This document shows, piece after piece, positions 6,220-6,308 of a DNA stretch of 6,308 nt. Source of the DNA: Bacillota bacterium (GTDB lineage: Bacteria; Bacillota; UBA4882; UBA8346); the NCBI GenBank assembly GCA_028282485.1, contig JANQHU010000386.1, positions 1 to 6,308 on the forward strand. Direction: 5' to 3'. Both the position numbers and the translations under genes were made by a program. The notes beneath the pieces were generated by a model. That model saw only the letters and a list, made by a program, of their open reading frames with translations. It made no database searches and was not told the DNA's origin. The stretch's first letter is position 1; each line of letters begins with the position of its first letter.

Positions 6220-6308
6220 GAAGGAGGCGGTCACGACGACCGACTCCCAACGCTTTTCGTGGGTTCCCGCGGCAGGGAGAGCCGTGGGATAAGGGAAGGT
6301 CCGGAAAC
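6220..6308 (+). ncRNA. GC-rich foldable segment, possible 5' part of a structured RNA or intron (cut by window end)
   Basis: Composition switches abruptly from A/T-only runs to about 60% GC by eye. Helices seen: GGAG-g-CGGTC (6223-6232) with GACCG-a-CTCC (6238-6247) around loop ACGAC; an alternative CCC-ACG/CGT-GGG hairpin (6246-6263) with one bulge; and an 8-bp helix CCCGCGGC/GCCGTGGG (6266-6273 with 6281-6288) around AGGGAGA. GGTCCG-GAAA-C begins a GNRA hairpin at 6298 that the window cuts. The G6269-U6285 pair and the GAAA loop exist only in plus-strand RNA, which sets the orientation. No start codon follows the AAGGAGG at 6221-6227 at usable spacing. The ATG at 6218 opens a frame that stops at 6289-6291, although two other plus frames remain open to the window end. 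It could be a group II intron 5' domain, a riboswitch or a new RNA; I cannot name it. Confidence 0.4.

Noticed and set aside
6255..6308. Cobalamin riboswitch, suggested by GGTTCCC...GGGATAAGGGAAGG
   Set aside because: The GGGAA-like box is present, but the following sequence forms a GAAA-capped stem rather than the expected GGTGnnAnTCC element, and the upstream conserved parts are missing.

Overview
The window is AT-rich, with strong AAGGAGG-like ribosome-binding sites, good sigma-70 promoters and short intergenic terminators. It carries protein families common in anaerobic low-GC Firmicutes: an AAA-ATPase-like/PD-(D/E)XK protein, a RecG-like GHKL ATPase and kinesin-light-chain-type TPRs. A Clostridia-like Firmicute is my best guess; there is no marker gene to prove it.

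Layout. Positions 1-898 (minus) hold the N-terminal 299 residues of a TPR-repeat protein that runs off the left edge. Positions 1042-1226 (minus) are a complete tRNA-Ala(GGC) unit with promoter, gene with encoded CCA, and terminator. From about 1230 on the DNA is more AT-rich and looks accessory. It holds a RecG-like ATPase-domain protein whose N-terminal AlbA_2-type domain seems mostly deleted in frame (1399-2319, plus). A shared bidirectional terminator (2341-2368) follows. Next are an unrecognised exported Tyr/Pro/Asn-rich protein (2392-2958, minus) with its own strong promoter, and an intact 566-residue AAA-ATPase-like/PD-(D/E)XK nuclease-family protein (3104-4804, minus). A stretch of fragmentary coding sequence (about 4962-5230) follows. 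Then comes an unrecognised 195-residue coiled-coil protein (5228-5815, minus) behind an extended -10 promoter with two palindromes at its start site.

The right end has no intact gene. It holds a short element of 88 bp bounded by imperfect inverted repeats (6061-6148), probably an internally deleted insertion sequence. It ends with an abruptly GC-rich, strongly foldable segment (6220-6308) cut by the window edge, which looks like the 5' part of a structured RNA or intron.

The genes do not form an operon. They are mostly single units with separate promoters, and the set (decayed or deleted genes, orphan hypotheticals, IS debris) reads as an accessory, partly degraded region beside a tRNA gene. 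The best candidates for something undescribed are the GC-rich structured segment, the 195-residue protein with its palindromic promoter, and the exported Tyr-rich protein. None can be assigned a function from sequence alone.
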